This document shows positions 9,096 through 17,009 of a DNA stretch of 64,000 nt, piece by piece. The stretch spans positions 2,032,750 to 2,096,749 of the forward strand of contig NZ_LR760298.1 in assembly GCF_902806445.1 (NCBI RefSeq). Reading direction: 5' to 3'. Made by a program: the position numbers and the translations under genes. Position 1 is the stretch's first letter; each line of letters opens with the position of its first letter. The stretch is from Listeria sp. PSOL-1 (lineage in GTDB: Bacteria; Bacillota; Bacilli; Lactobacillales; Listeriaceae). The notes under the pieces were generated by a model. It was not told the DNA's origin. It saw only the letters and a list, made by a program, of their open reading frames with translations, and searched no databases.

Positions 9096-10223
9096 GTGGA
9101 AAAACATGTTTTACTATCACCGCCTGATTTATCTGGTAATGAACTAAGTTATGTTGAACAAGCTTTGCAAGATAATTGGATTGCACCAGTTGGCCCACAC
9201 ATTGATGCTTTTGAAGAAGAATTTGCAGCACAAGTGGGTTCAAGCCATGCTGTAGCTGTTTCTTCTGGAACTGCTGGCCTTCACTTAGCGCTTCTTGCAG
9301 CAGGGGTTTCAGCAGGTGATGTTGTCTTTTGTTCGGATTTCACATTTGCAGCTTCTGTTAATCCGATTTTATATCAGCAAGCGATTCCAGTGCTTATTGA
9401 TTCAGACCAAACAACATGGAATTTATCTGCTGACTTATTAGAAGAGGCTTTTAAAAAAGAAAGTAAAAAACCAAAAGCTGTTATTGTAGCACATATTTAC
9501 GGACAAGTTGCAGAACTAACTCGAATTAAAAAACTATGCGACGAATATGGGGCAGTATTGATTGAAGATGCTTGCGAGTCGCTTGGTAGCACGTATCATG
9601 GCAAACATTCAGGAACCATTGGTGATATCGGTGTTTACTCATTTAATGGAAATAAAATCATCACAACGTCCGGTGGAGGGATGATCGTTACCAATAAAGC
9701 ACATTTAGCAAAAAAAATGAGATATTGGTCAGCGCAAGCAAAAACACCGGCTCCTTACTATTTACATGAAGAAGTTGGCTATAATTATCGACTGAGTAAT
9801 ATTTTGGCTGGAATTGGACGCGCTCAACTAAAGACATTAGCGTCCAAAGTTGAGAAAAGACGTGCAAACTTCGAACGATATCACGAAGCATTTTTGGAAA
9901 ATGAGAAGATTCAAATCATGCCAATGGATTTACCAGGGGTACGCTCAAATCGTTGGCTGACCGTTGTAAAAATTAAGCAACCGGCTAAAGTTATGGAAGC
10001 ACTAGCAGCTAAGCGGATTGAAAGCCGCTTGAATTGGAATCCGATGCACAGACAGCCATTTTTAAAAACGGCCACTTTTTATAAAGCAAATGAAATCGCA
10101 GTATCTGATCAGTTATTTGCTAACGGTTTATGTCTTCCGTCTGGCAGCAATTTAACGAAAGAAGAGCAAGATTATGTTATTCAACAAGTCAAACTACTTT
10201 GTGATTCCAAAGAAAACGAATAG
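9096..10223 (+). CDS. DegT/DnrJ/EryC1 sugar aminotransferase (PglE-like)
   Basis: A 375-residue PLP enzyme of the sugar aminotransferase family. Visible motifs are SGTAGLHLAL, EDACESLGSTYHGKHSGTIG and the PLP lysine in SFNGNKIITTSGGGM near residue 187. With the 4,6-dehydratase two genes upstream it would aminate the 4-keto sugar to UDP-4-amino-4,6-dideoxy-GlcNAc, the bacillosamine precursor. The GTG start follows the dehydrogenase stop with no gap. PglE-type enzymes use glutamate as amino donor. The exact stereochemistry at C4 cannot be read from sequence, and no clear PglD-type N-acetyltransferase lies beside it. Confidence 0.88.
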   Translation: MEKHVLLSPPDLSGNELSYVEQALQDNWIAPVGPHIDAFEEEFAAQVGSSHAVAVSSGTAGLHLALLAAGVSAGDVVFCSDFTFAASVNPILYQQAIPVLIDSDQTTWNLSADLLEEAFKKESKKPKAVIVAHIYGQVAELTRIKKLCDEYGAVLIEDACESLGSTYHGKHSGTIGDIGVYSFNGNKIITTSGGGMIVTNKAHLAKKMRYWSAQAKTPAPYYLHEEVGYNYRLSNILAGIGRAQLKTLASKVEKRRANFERYHEAFLENEKIQIMPMDLPGVRSNRWLTVVKIKQPAKVMEALAAKRIESRLNWNPMHRQPFLKTATFYKANEIAVSDQLFANGLCLPSGSNLTKEEQDYVIQQVKLLCDSKENE

Positions 10224-10272
10224 TGTCATAGCTTGTGATAAAATTACATTTTCGGAAAAGAGGAGAAAATTT

Positions 10273-10896
10273 ATGGAGTATATAAATTTTAAAAAGGGAA
10301 TGGATTTTGCTTTTGCTAGTTTATTAATTATTGTTTGTAGCATTCCTATGCTTATTATTGCTTTGGCTATTCGAGTGACAATCAAAGAAAAAGCCCTCTT
10401 TACGCAACAACGCGTTGGAAAAGGAGGCGCTATCTTTACAATTTATAAGTTTAAAACAATGAAGGAGGAACATGACAACAACGGGAATCTACTTTCTGAT
10501 GAGTTGCGCCTCTTTAAACTAGGAAAAATTTTACGAAAAACAAGTTTGGATGAATTACCACAATTGTTTAATATTATTAAAGGAGAGATGAGCTTTATTG
10601 GACCAAGGCCTTTACTCGTTAGTTACCTAGATCGCTATACAGAAGAACAAAACAGACGACATGAAGTCCTTCCAGGTTTAACTGGATATGCTCAAGTAAA
10701 TGGCCGTAATGCAATCGGTTGGGCGGAGAAATTTAAATTAGACGTATCTTACGTGAATAACATTTCCTTTTTTTTAGACAGCAAAATTCTTCTTTTAACT
10801 ATCAAAAAGGTCATTTTACACGAAGGAATAACTCAAGCAGGACACGTGACAACAACAGAGTTTATACCAGAAGAGAAGATATCGCCGAATACTTGA
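10273..10896 (+). CDS. PglC-like phosphoglycosyl-1-phosphate transferase (initiating)
   Basis: About 207 residues, the minimal monotopic phosphoglycosyl transferase. One re-entrant hydrophobic segment (residues about 8-30) is followed by QQRVGKGG, YKFKTM, the catalytic Asp-Glu pair in TSLDELPQL, GPRPLL and PGLTGYAQVNGRN. These enzymes move a sugar-1-phosphate from a UDP-sugar to undecaprenyl phosphate and so start each repeat unit. Small PglC-type members often use UDP-diNAcBac or related amino sugars, which fits the two enzymes upstream. A longer frame reaches back to 10174 inside the aminotransferase gene, but the AGGAG at 10261-10265 points to the ATG at 10273. Last gene of the locus. Confidence 0.9.
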   Translation: MEYINFKKGMDFAFASLLIIVCSIPMLIIALAIRVTIKEKALFTQQRVGKGGAIFTIYKFKTMKEEHDNNGNLLSDELRLFKLGKILRKTSLDELPQLFNIIKGEMSFIGPRPLLVSYLDRYTEEQNRRHEVLPGLTGYAQVNGRNAIGWAEKFKLDVSYVNNISFFLDSKILLLTIKKVILHEGITQAGHVTTTEFIPEEKISPNT

Positions 10897-10954
10897 GTCG
10901 CCAGCTAAACTAAAGTAAAATAAAGGCATCTTAAGTAAAAAGGATTTGGAAACT

Positions 10955-11608
10955 ATGCTCCCAAACGATTGGCAAAGCCTATTAAAAAATGAAATAACAA
11001 AACCATATTTTACCGAATTAATGTATTTTATCAATCAAGAATATGATCAAAAAGTGATCTATCCTCCAAAAAACCAAATTTTTAAAGCGTTAGAATTAAC
11101 AAGCTACAAAGCTACAAAAGTAGTATTATTAGGACAAGACCCTTACCATGGAGAGCATCAAGCTCACGGCCTTAGCTTTTCTGTTATGTCAAACCAAGCA
11201 AAATTCCCACCTTCATTGCGCAATATCTTTAAAGAGCTTGAAGCAGATATGGGAGTGAAACGCACCGAGCGGAATTTAACTGACTGGGCTGAGCAAGGAG
11301 TCCTCCTTTTGAATACAGTACTCACTGTTGAAAAAGGGAAAGCAGCTTCTCATCAGAAAAAAGGCTGGGAAATATTTACAGATAAAATCATCACATTACT
11401 AAATCAAAAAGAAGAACAAGTAATTTTTGTATTATGGGGCGGGTATGCGAAAAAGAAAGCGGATTTAATCACTGCCTCACAACATAAAATCATTACTGCC
11501 GTACACCCAAGTCCGTTATCAGCGTATCATGGTTTTTTTGGCAGTAAGCCGTTTAGTCAAATTAACCATTATCTAAAAGAAGCAGGTTTACGTGAAATAA
11601 TTTGGTAA
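10955..11608 (+). CDS. ung: Family 1 uracil-DNA glycosylase
   Basis: About 217 residues, normal for Ung. It removes uracil from DNA to start base-excision repair. The water-activating loop GQDPYHG (catalytic Asp near residue 61) and the C-terminal HPSPLSAYHGFFG loop with the catalytic His near 183 are intact, as is LLNTVLTVEKGKAASH. The ATG at 10955 is preceded by AAAAGGA. The TTG nine bases upstream is too close to that site. It sits alone between the polysaccharide locus and holB, with a weak hairpin after it, so it is probably transcribed as a single gene or with the upstream cluster. Confidence 0.95.
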   Translation: MLPNDWQSLLKNEITKPYFTELMYFINQEYDQKVIYPPKNQIFKALELTSYKATKVVLLGQDPYHGEHQAHGLSFSVMSNQAKFPPSLRNIFKELEADMGVKRTERNLTDWAEQGVLLLNTVLTVEKGKAASHQKKGWEIFTDKIITLLNQKEEQVIFVLWGGYAKKKADLITASQHKIITAVHPSPLSAYHGFFGSKPFSQINHYLKEAGLREIIW

Positions 11609-11626
11609 TCATATCAAGAATGTTTG

Positions 11627-11661
11627 GCTATAAGCAGCTAAGCATTTTTTGCTTTTATAGA
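11627..11661 (+). terminator. Weak terminator-like hairpin after ung
   Basis: An imperfect stem CTATAAGCA with TTGCTTTTATAG encloses a T-rich loop; the tail is not a clean T-run. It separates ung from the holB promoter. Confidence 0.35.
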
Positions 11662-11719
11662 ACAACGATTTAAACCTCAAAAATTCTTTCAATTTTACAA
11701 AGCTATTTACCATCTCTCA

Positions 11720-11728
11720 TGTTATAAT
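11720..11728 (+). promoter_or_regulatory. Extended -10 promoter of holB
   Basis: TGTTATAAT is a perfect TG-extended SigA -10 box, 32 bases before the GTG start; no good -35 is needed or seen at the usual distance. Confidence 0.55.
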
Positions 11729-11759
11729 AAAATAGAATGCAAAGGAAAGGGAGTTTTTT

Positions 11760-12752
11760 GTGGGATTACAAGCTGAACTAACAGAATTGCAACCAGTTGT
11801 AATGAACCTGTTTTTAAAAAGCATCCGCGAAAACAGACTATCACACGGTTATTTGCTGGAAGGTGCTCGTGGTACAGGTAAAAAGAGGTTAGCGTTGTTT
11901 CTTGCACAAACACTCTTTTGCTTAGAAAAAAAAGAGCAAGATGTGGCTTGTGGACATTGTGTTAACTGTGTTCGTATTGCAAATGACAACCATCCTGACG
12001 TTCATTGGTTAGAGCCTGACGGAGCAAGTATCAAGATTGATCAGGTCCGCGAGTTAAAAGCGGATTTAAGTAAACGAGGTATGGAGTCAGATCGCAAAGT
12101 GTTAATTATTAATGAAGCAGAAAAAATGACCGCTCAGGCGGCAAGTAGTTTGCTTAAATTTATAGAAGAGCCGGATAGTGAATTATTGCTTCTTTTCATC
12201 ACAGCAAGTTCGGGTCGTATTTTACCGACAATTCAGTCACGCCTTCAAACCGTTTCTTTTAAAGCATTGTCGTTTAAACATTTAGTCAAAGCTTTTCAAG
12301 AAGCCGGCATTTCAGAACAAAAAGCACGTATTTATGCCAGTTTAACGAATAATGTTAAGCAGGGAATGCTTTTTGAAGATGATGAAAACTTTTCAGAAGC
12401 ACGAAAAGTTGTATTAAAGTTATACGAGAGCTTAACACGCGGCGAGTTTTCTCCGCTTATTCTCATTCAAGACTCGTGGGTGCCTTTATTCAAGGAAAAA
12501 GCATTTTGCGCACTTGGATTGGAGCTATTTTTATTATTATATCGAGACCGGCTTTATTTAACACTTTTTGAAGAATATCAGCCTGTCTGTAGTGGACAAA
12601 AAGATCTACTAAAACAAGATGCTCTGCAAATTTCGCTTGCTGAAACAACAAGAGAAATCGAACTTATCTTAGCAGCCAAGTCAAAACTTGATTCCAACAT
12701 GAACATGCAGCTTTTGATGGAGCAACTTATTCTTAAAATGCAAAGGAGGTAA
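11760..12752 (+). CDS. holB: DNA polymerase III delta' subunit
   Basis: A 330-residue clamp-loader subunit. The Walker A-like loop is GARGTGKKRLA near residue 36. Cysteines in CGHCVNC belong to the zinc module of this AAA+ family, and the sensor region has NEAEKMTAQAASSLLKFIEEP. Delta' acts in the DnaX complex that loads the beta clamp. It starts at a GTG with a strong upstream purine tract (AAAGGAAAGGGAG). It is followed 5 bases later by ricT and then yabA, the conserved Firmicute order. The genes that usually precede it (tmk, yaaQ) are not here; ung is the upstream neighbour instead. Confidence 0.95.
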   Translation: MGLQAELTELQPVVMNLFLKSIRENRLSHGYLLEGARGTGKKRLALFLAQTLFCLEKKEQDVACGHCVNCVRIANDNHPDVHWLEPDGASIKIDQVRELKADLSKRGMESDRKVLIINEAEKMTAQAASSLLKFIEEPDSELLLLFITASSGRILPTIQSRLQTVSFKALSFKHLVKAFQEAGISEQKARIYASLTNNVKQGMLFEDDENFSEARKVVLKLYESLTRGEFSPLILIQDSWVPLFKEKAFCALGLELFLLLYRDRLYLTLFEEYQPVCSGQKDLLKQDALQISLAETTREIELILAAKSKLDSNMNMQLLMEQLILKMQRR

Positions 12753-12757
12753 TCATT

Positions 12758-13591
12758 TTGCTTAAAATTGTTGGCGTTCGTTTTAAAGACGCTGGTAAAA
12801 TATATTATTTTTCGCCTGGCGATTTTGATGTCGAACAAGATCAAGGCGTTATTGTTGAAAACGCACAAGGAATTGAATTTGGAAAAATCGCGATCGGCCC
12901 TCGTTTCGTTGACGAGGAAGACGTTGTTTTACCGTTAAAAAATATTATTCGCGTCGCTACAGAAAAGGATTATGCTGATGTAGCTGAAAATGCAAAAAGC
13001 TGTGATAAAGCTTTTTTACTATGCAATCAAAAAATTAAAGAACATGATATTGAAATGAGTTTAATTGATGTTGATTATACATTTGATCGCAATAAAATCA
13101 TTTTTTATTTCACCGCAGAAGGGCGCGTTGATTTTCGTGAGCTTGTTCGGGACCTTGCTTCGATTTTCCGTACTCGAATTGAGTTACGCCAAATTGGTGT
13201 ACGCGATGAAGCCAAATTGCTTGGCGGTATCGGGCCTTGTGGCAGAATGCTTTGCTGTTCCACCTTTTTAGGCGACTTTGAACCAGTTTCAATCAAAATG
13301 GCAAAAGATCAGAACTTATCGCTTAATCCAACAAAAATTTCTGGCTTATGTGGCCGTTTGATGTGCTGTTTAAAGTATGAAAATGATGAATACGAATTGG
13401 CAAAACGTGAAATGCCAGATGTTGGTGTTATTGTGAAAACACCAGAAGGAATGGAAGGAAAAGTAATTGGTATCAATCTTTTGCAAAGGTTGCTACAAGT
13501 ACGCTTGCCGGAAGAAGAATTGGTCGTGGAATACGGACTAGATGAATTACGTCCATTTAATCCAAAGTTTAAACAGCCAGAAAAGACTTGA
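12758..13591 (+). CDS. ricT: RicT (YaaT), PSP1-domain subunit of the Y-complex
   Basis: A 277-residue PSP1-domain protein. The conserved cysteine cluster GPCGRMLCCSTFLGDF ... ISGLCGRLMCC (residues about 163-204) is intact. In B. subtilis RicT joins RicA and RicF in a complex that carries Fe-S clusters and helps RNase Y mature mRNAs; it also supports sporulation and biofilm formation there. Listeria does not sporulate, so the RNA-processing role is the likely one here. The start is TTG at 12758 with an ideal AAAGGAGGT seven bases upstream. It sits between holB and yabA in one operon. Confidence 0.93.
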   Translation: MLKIVGVRFKDAGKIYYFSPGDFDVEQDQGVIVENAQGIEFGKIAIGPRFVDEEDVVLPLKNIIRVATEKDYADVAENAKSCDKAFLLCNQKIKEHDIEMSLIDVDYTFDRNKIIFYFTAEGRVDFRELVRDLASIFRTRIELRQIGVRDEAKLLGGIGPCGRMLCCSTFLGDFEPVSIKMAKDQNLSLNPTKISGLCGRLMCCLKYENDEYELAKREMPDVGVIVKTPEGMEGKVIGINLLQRLLQVRLPEEELVVEYGLDELRPFNPKFKQPEKT

Positions 13592-13605
13592 GGCGGTGAA
13601 TAAAA

Positions 13606-13980
13606 ATGGATAAAAAAGCTGTTTTTGATTCAGTAAGTAATATGGAAGAACAAATTGGCGAATTATACACACGCCTAGGCGAGCTAAAAAATAACCTTGG
13701 TGAAATGCTTGAAGAAAATAATCGCTTACAACTAGAGAATAACCACTTACGCAGGCGTCTAATTGAATTAGATACCACAGAAAGATCAATTAAAGATGAA
13801 ACCGTCATGACACCAGAACGTAAAGAAGCCATGAAACAACTAATTGAACGCGGTGAAGGACATGATAACCTTTTGAAATTATATAAAGAAGGCTTTCATG
13901 TTTGTCATGTGCATTTTGGTAGCCCGCGTAACAACGATGAAGATTGCTTGTTTTGCCTATCTTTGCTTAGTAAAAAATGA
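13606..13980 (+). CDS. yabA: YabA, replication initiation control protein
   Basis: 124 residues. The N-terminal half (residues about 5-60) is a leucine-zipper coiled coil with heptad Leu/Ile and many Glu/Asn residues. The C-terminal zinc-binding module shows CHVHFG followed by CLFC, the ligands known for YabA. In B. subtilis YabA tetramers bind DnaA and the beta clamp DnaN to stop re-initiation. It follows ricT by 14 bases. A nested hairpin after the stop probably ends or tunes the transcript before the methyltransferase gene. Confidence 0.95.
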   Translation: MDKKAVFDSVSNMEEQIGELYTRLGELKNNLGEMLEENNRLQLENNHLRRRLIELDTTERSIKDETVMTPERKEAMKQLIERGEGHDNLLKLYKEGFHVCHVHFGSPRNNDEDCLFCLSLLSKK

Positions 13981-13982
13981 TT

Positions 13983-14062
13983 AAAAGAGCTAGGAAGTTA
14001 TCAGAAATACAGTAAATGTACTGTATTTTGAAGACAACGCTAAATTCCCTAGCTCTTTTTAT
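13983..14062 (+). terminator. Nested hairpin terminator between yabA and the tRNA methyltransferase gene
   Basis: The outer arms AAAAGAGCTAGG (from 13983) and CCTAGCTCTTTT (to 14059) pair, with a T-run at the end. Inside sits a perfect 10 bp inverted repeat, AAATACAGTA/TACTGTATTT, with a 4-base loop (14005-14028). Confidence 0.65.
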
Positions 14063-14079
14063 AAATAAAGGTGATAATT

Positions 14080-14826
14080 GTGAATTTATTACAAAACGAC
14101 GAACGATTGGATCATTTGTTAGCCGAAAATTTACGGATTATTCAAAGCCCATCGGTATTTTCATTTTCGCTTGATGCAGTGCTTTTAGCTTACTTTACTT
14201 CAATTCCCGCGCGCAAAGGAAGCATTGTCGATCTTTGCAGTGGAAATGGAATTATTCCGCTTTTGATAAGTAAGCATACAGAAGTACCCATTATTGGTGT
14301 TGAAATTCAACCACGGTTAGCAGATATGGCTAAACGCAGTATAAATTATAATCAACTAGAAAGTAAAATTCAGATAATCGAGCATGATTTACGTACAGTA
14401 GTCCCTCTTTTGGGAAAAGAAAAACATACCATCGTGACGTGCAATCCGCCTTACTTTCATTCACTAGACCGGTCATTAAAAAATCAAAATGAACATTATG
14501 CTATTGCTCGGCATGAAATTATGTGTACCCTTGAAGATACCATTAAAACAGCATCTGAATTGCTAAAACAAGGTGGCAAAGCAAGCTTTGTCCATCGTCC
14601 GGATCGCTTGCTTGATATCATCAGTTTAATGCAGCGTTATCGCCTAGAGCCAAAGCGTATTCAATTTGTCCACCCATTAGCAAACCGCGATGCGAATATG
14701 GTACTTATTGAAGGGATTAAAGATGGCAAGCGCGGAATCAAATATTTAGCGCCGATTATTGTTCATGATGATCAAGGTGAATATACTGAAATCGTAAGGG
14801 AGATTTTGTATGGGGAAGTCCAGTGA
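14080..14826 (+). CDS. tRNA1(Val) (adenine37-N6)-methyltransferase family protein (YabB/TrmN6)
   Basis: About 248 residues. It is a class I SAM methyltransferase with the SAM-binding motif DLCSGNGIIPLL near residue 50 and the amino-methylating motif NPPY near 121, matching the TrmN6/YfiC group that makes m6A at A37 of tRNA. An in-frame GTG at 14071 lies within the Shine-Dalgarno AAAGGTGA, so the GTG at 14080 is preferred. It overlaps the GIY-YIG gene by 17 bases, and rsmI follows, giving a three-gene RNA-modification unit. Substrate specificity in Listeria is inferred from homology only. Confidence 0.88.
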   Translation: MNLLQNDERLDHLLAENLRIIQSPSVFSFSLDAVLLAYFTSIPARKGSIVDLCSGNGIIPLLISKHTEVPIIGVEIQPRLADMAKRSINYNQLESKIQIIEHDLRTVVPLLGKEKHTIVTCNPPYFHSLDRSLKNQNEHYAIARHEIMCTLEDTIKTASELLKQGGKASFVHRPDRLLDIISLMQRYRLEPKRIQFVHPLANRDANMVLIEGIKDGKRGIKYLAPIIVHDDQGEYTEIVREILYGEVQ

Positions 14827-15076
14827 ACACTTTTTTTATGTATTGCAGTGTAGCGATGGCTCTTACTACGGCGGTTATACAACCGATGTGGTTCGCAGAG
14901 AAAAAGAACACAATGCGGGCATTCGCTGCAAGTATACAAAGACACGCAGGCCTGTTAAAATGATTCACTTTGAAAAATTTACTACAAGAAGTGAGGCAAC
15001 AAAAGCTGAATCCTATTTTAAACATTTAACAAGACGCGCAAAAGAAGTGTATTTAGCCAAGGAGGAAAAAGAATGA
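14810..15076 (+). CDS. YazA-type GIY-YIG domain protein (UPF0213)
   Basis: 88 residues forming a single GIY-YIG nuclease domain. It has FFYVLQCSDGSYYGGYTTD at residues 8-26 (the two Tyr motifs), a conserved Arg in VVRREKEHN, and a Glu in TRSEATKAE near residue 64. Family members are annotated as predicted endonucleases, but their biological role is not established. The start overlaps the methyltransferase gene and the end overlaps rsmI, so all three are translated together. This order is conserved in Bacillus and Listeria. Confidence 0.92.
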   Translation: MGKSSEHFFYVLQCSDGSYYGGYTTDVVRREKEHNAGIRCKYTKTRRPVKMIHFEKFTTRSEATKAESYFKHLTRRAKEVYLAKEEKE

Positions 15077-15948
15077 ACCGCCAAAAAAGTTTTACTGAAA
15101 CACGTCAAACAGGCGTATTATACTTAGTTCCAACGCCAATTGGCAATCTGGAAGATATGACTTTCCGCTCGATTCGGTTACTAAAAGAAGCTGATTTAAT
15201 TGCAGCTGAAGATACGCGTAACACAATTAAACTACTAAACCATTTTGAAATTGAGACGAAAATGATCAGCTATCACCAGCATAATGAACAAAACCGACAA
15301 AACGACCTCATTGCAAAAATAGAATCTGGTATGACGATCGCTCTCGTAAGTGATGCCGGTATGCCTTCAATTTCTGATCCAGGATTTGAACTTGTCCAAT
15401 CAGCACTGGAAAAAAATATTGCGGTTGTTCCACTTCCCGGTGCCAATGCAGCGCTAACAGCTTTAATCGCTTCAGGGCTTTCACCACAACCCTTTTATTT
15501 TTACGGCTTCTTGCCCCGCCAAAACAAAGAACGGCGTGCAGTTTTAGAACAATTAGCAAAACGTGAGGAAAGTTGGATTTTGTATGAATCCCCGCATCGT
15601 TTAAAAGAGACGCTTAAAGCCATCGAAAAAATAATAGGTTCAGAACGAAAAATAGTATTATGCCGAGAATTAACGAAGCGATATGAAGAATTTCTGCGGG
15701 GCACTGTTTTGGAAATGCTAGAATGGGCCGAAGCAGAAAATATTCGCGGTGAATTTTGCTTAGTGGTTGCTGGAAACGATCAAAAAATAGCAGAAGATCC
15801 CACTTGGAGTAAGTTCTCGCTTAAAGAGCATGTGGAGCATCTTTTAACCAATGAAGAAGTATCTGTAAAAGAAGCTATCAAACAAGTAGCCACTATCCGT
15901 CATTTACCTAAACGCGAAGTTTATGCCGCATATCATGAGCTAAAATGA
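15073..15948 (+). CDS. rsmI: 16S rRNA (cytidine1402-2'-O)-methyltransferase
   Basis: 291 residues of the tetrapyrrole-methylase fold. Visible motifs are LYLVPTPIGNLEDMT near residue 17, AAEDTRNT, LVSDAGMPSISDPG and PLPGANAALTALIASGL, all typical of RsmI. It methylates the 2'-OH of C1402 in the ribosomal P-site, which tunes decoding fidelity. The start overlaps the upstream gene by 4 bases. The C-terminal 50 residues form a small helical extension (SVKEAIKQVA, LPKREVYAAYHEL) common in Firmicute members. Confidence 0.95.
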   Translation: MNRQKSFTETRQTGVLYLVPTPIGNLEDMTFRSIRLLKEADLIAAEDTRNTIKLLNHFEIETKMISYHQHNEQNRQNDLIAKIESGMTIALVSDAGMPSISDPGFELVQSALEKNIAVVPLPGANAALTALIASGLSPQPFYFYGFLPRQNKERRAVLEQLAKREESWILYESPHRLKETLKAIEKIIGSERKIVLCRELTKRYEEFLRGTVLEMLEWAEAENIRGEFCLVVAGNDQKIAEDPTWSKFSLKEHVEHLLTNEEVSVKEAIKQVATIRHLPKREVYAAYHELK

Positions 15949-16045
15949 AACCATGGCAATTTCTGCTATGCAAAAAGGGCCGCTTTTTAATAAAAAATAA
16001 GTTAAACTAGTAATAACACCATGATTAGAAATAAGGAGGAAAAAT

Positions 16046-16567
16046 ATGAGTTTAGTTATTTTGTTCATCTTTTTATTTGTCTTCATCACGCGTTTGTTTT
16101 TCTTAAAAAAATCAAAAGCGAATGAAAAAAGAATTTTGCAACAAGGTGGAGTGGAATATGGCAAGATAAATTCGAGATGGATTGCATGCCTACATACTGC
16201 ATTTTATCTAAGTTGTTTAGGTGAAGGGCTGTTAAGAAAAAGTTCATTTGATAGCATCAGCAGTATTGGAGTCATATTATTGTTATTTTCACTAGTGATG
16301 TTATACTATGTCAGTCATTTATTAGGTTCTGTTTGGACCATTAAATTAATGCTTGTAAAAAACCACCAGTATAATGATCATTGGTTATTTACCAAAATAA
16401 AACATCCTAATTATTATTGTAATATCATCCCAGAATTAATAGGCTTAGCCCTTTTGTGCCATGCTTCTTATACCTTTATCGTGGTTTTTCCAATTTACCT
16501 CATTACCCTTATTATTCGCATCCGACAAGAAGATACCTTATTAAGAGAGAAAATAAAATTGAGTTAA
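16046..16567 (+). CDS. YpbQ-like isoprenylcysteine carboxyl methyltransferase family membrane protein
   Basis: 173 residues with about four to five membrane segments (residues 3-20, 50-68, 75-98, 136-165). The KHPNYYCNIIPELIGLAL segment near residue 118 and the C-terminal RIRQEDTLLRE match the ICMT/YpbQ family, where this region binds SAM and the substrate carboxyl. In Bacillus, YpbQ methylates alkylpyrones made by a type III polyketide synthase. No such synthase is visible here, so the substrate is unknown. The Shine-Dalgarno AAGGAGG lies eight bases before the ATG. It is flanked by gaps and ends in a clear terminator, so it is monocistronic. Confidence 0.75.
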   Translation: MSLVILFIFLFVFITRLFFLKKSKANEKRILQQGGVEYGKINSRWIACLHTAFYLSCLGEGLLRKSSFDSISSIGVILLLFSLVMLYYVSHLLGSVWTIKLMLVKNHQYNDHWLFTKIKHPNYYCNIIPELIGLALLCHASYTFIVVFPIYLITLIIRIRQEDTLLREKIKLS

Positions 16568-16610
16568 AAAGACGCAATCCTAGTTCATTTAGTGCTGTTG
16601 TTAATTCTGT

Positions 16611-16655
16611 AAAAATCGGTTTCTTTATTCTTAGTGAATAAAAAACCGGTTTTTC
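16611..16655 (+). terminator. Rho-independent terminator
   Basis: AAAAATCGGTTTCTTTATTC pairs with GAATAAAAAACCGGTTTTT around a 5-base loop and ends in a T-run. Confidence 0.8.
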
Positions 16656-17009
16656 TTAGAATTGAAAAAAACATTATTTATATAAATTTTCAAAACAATA
16701 AAAATTGTTTTTTAAAACAAAAAATACTTAATAATTGTATTTGTTTATTTAATTTTATGAAAATGTAAAATAAGCACACCCATTGCTATACTAACGGAAG
16801 AAACGAATTTCTGCTTTGTATACGCTTAAAAACGAGTAAATACAACAGGTTTATAGTTGAAATAAAAATAACGATCATTTATAGTTAACCTAATAACGAG
16901 AAAGGGGGTTGTTAAATAAAAGACAAAAAATCAGAAAGGAGGATATATTAAGCAGTAAACGAAAAAACAAAATTATTTGATTTCTTAAAAAATATTGGAG
17001 GGTTTAGAA
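16656..17009 (+). promoter_or_regulatory. Promoter and long leader of the L-type lectin gene
   Basis: A TG-extended -10 box (TGCTATACT, 16784-16792) would give a leader of about 210 bases. The leader has two Shine-Dalgarno-like sites, GAAAGGGGG (about 16901) and GAAAGGAGG (about 16936), with no usable start codon after them, and two copies of TTTATAGTT. No gene is seen. Confidence 0.45.

Noticed and set aside
13105..13832. Minus-strand ORFs opposite ricT and yabA
   Set aside because: They are antisense shadows of strongly conserved genes and lack ribosome sites.
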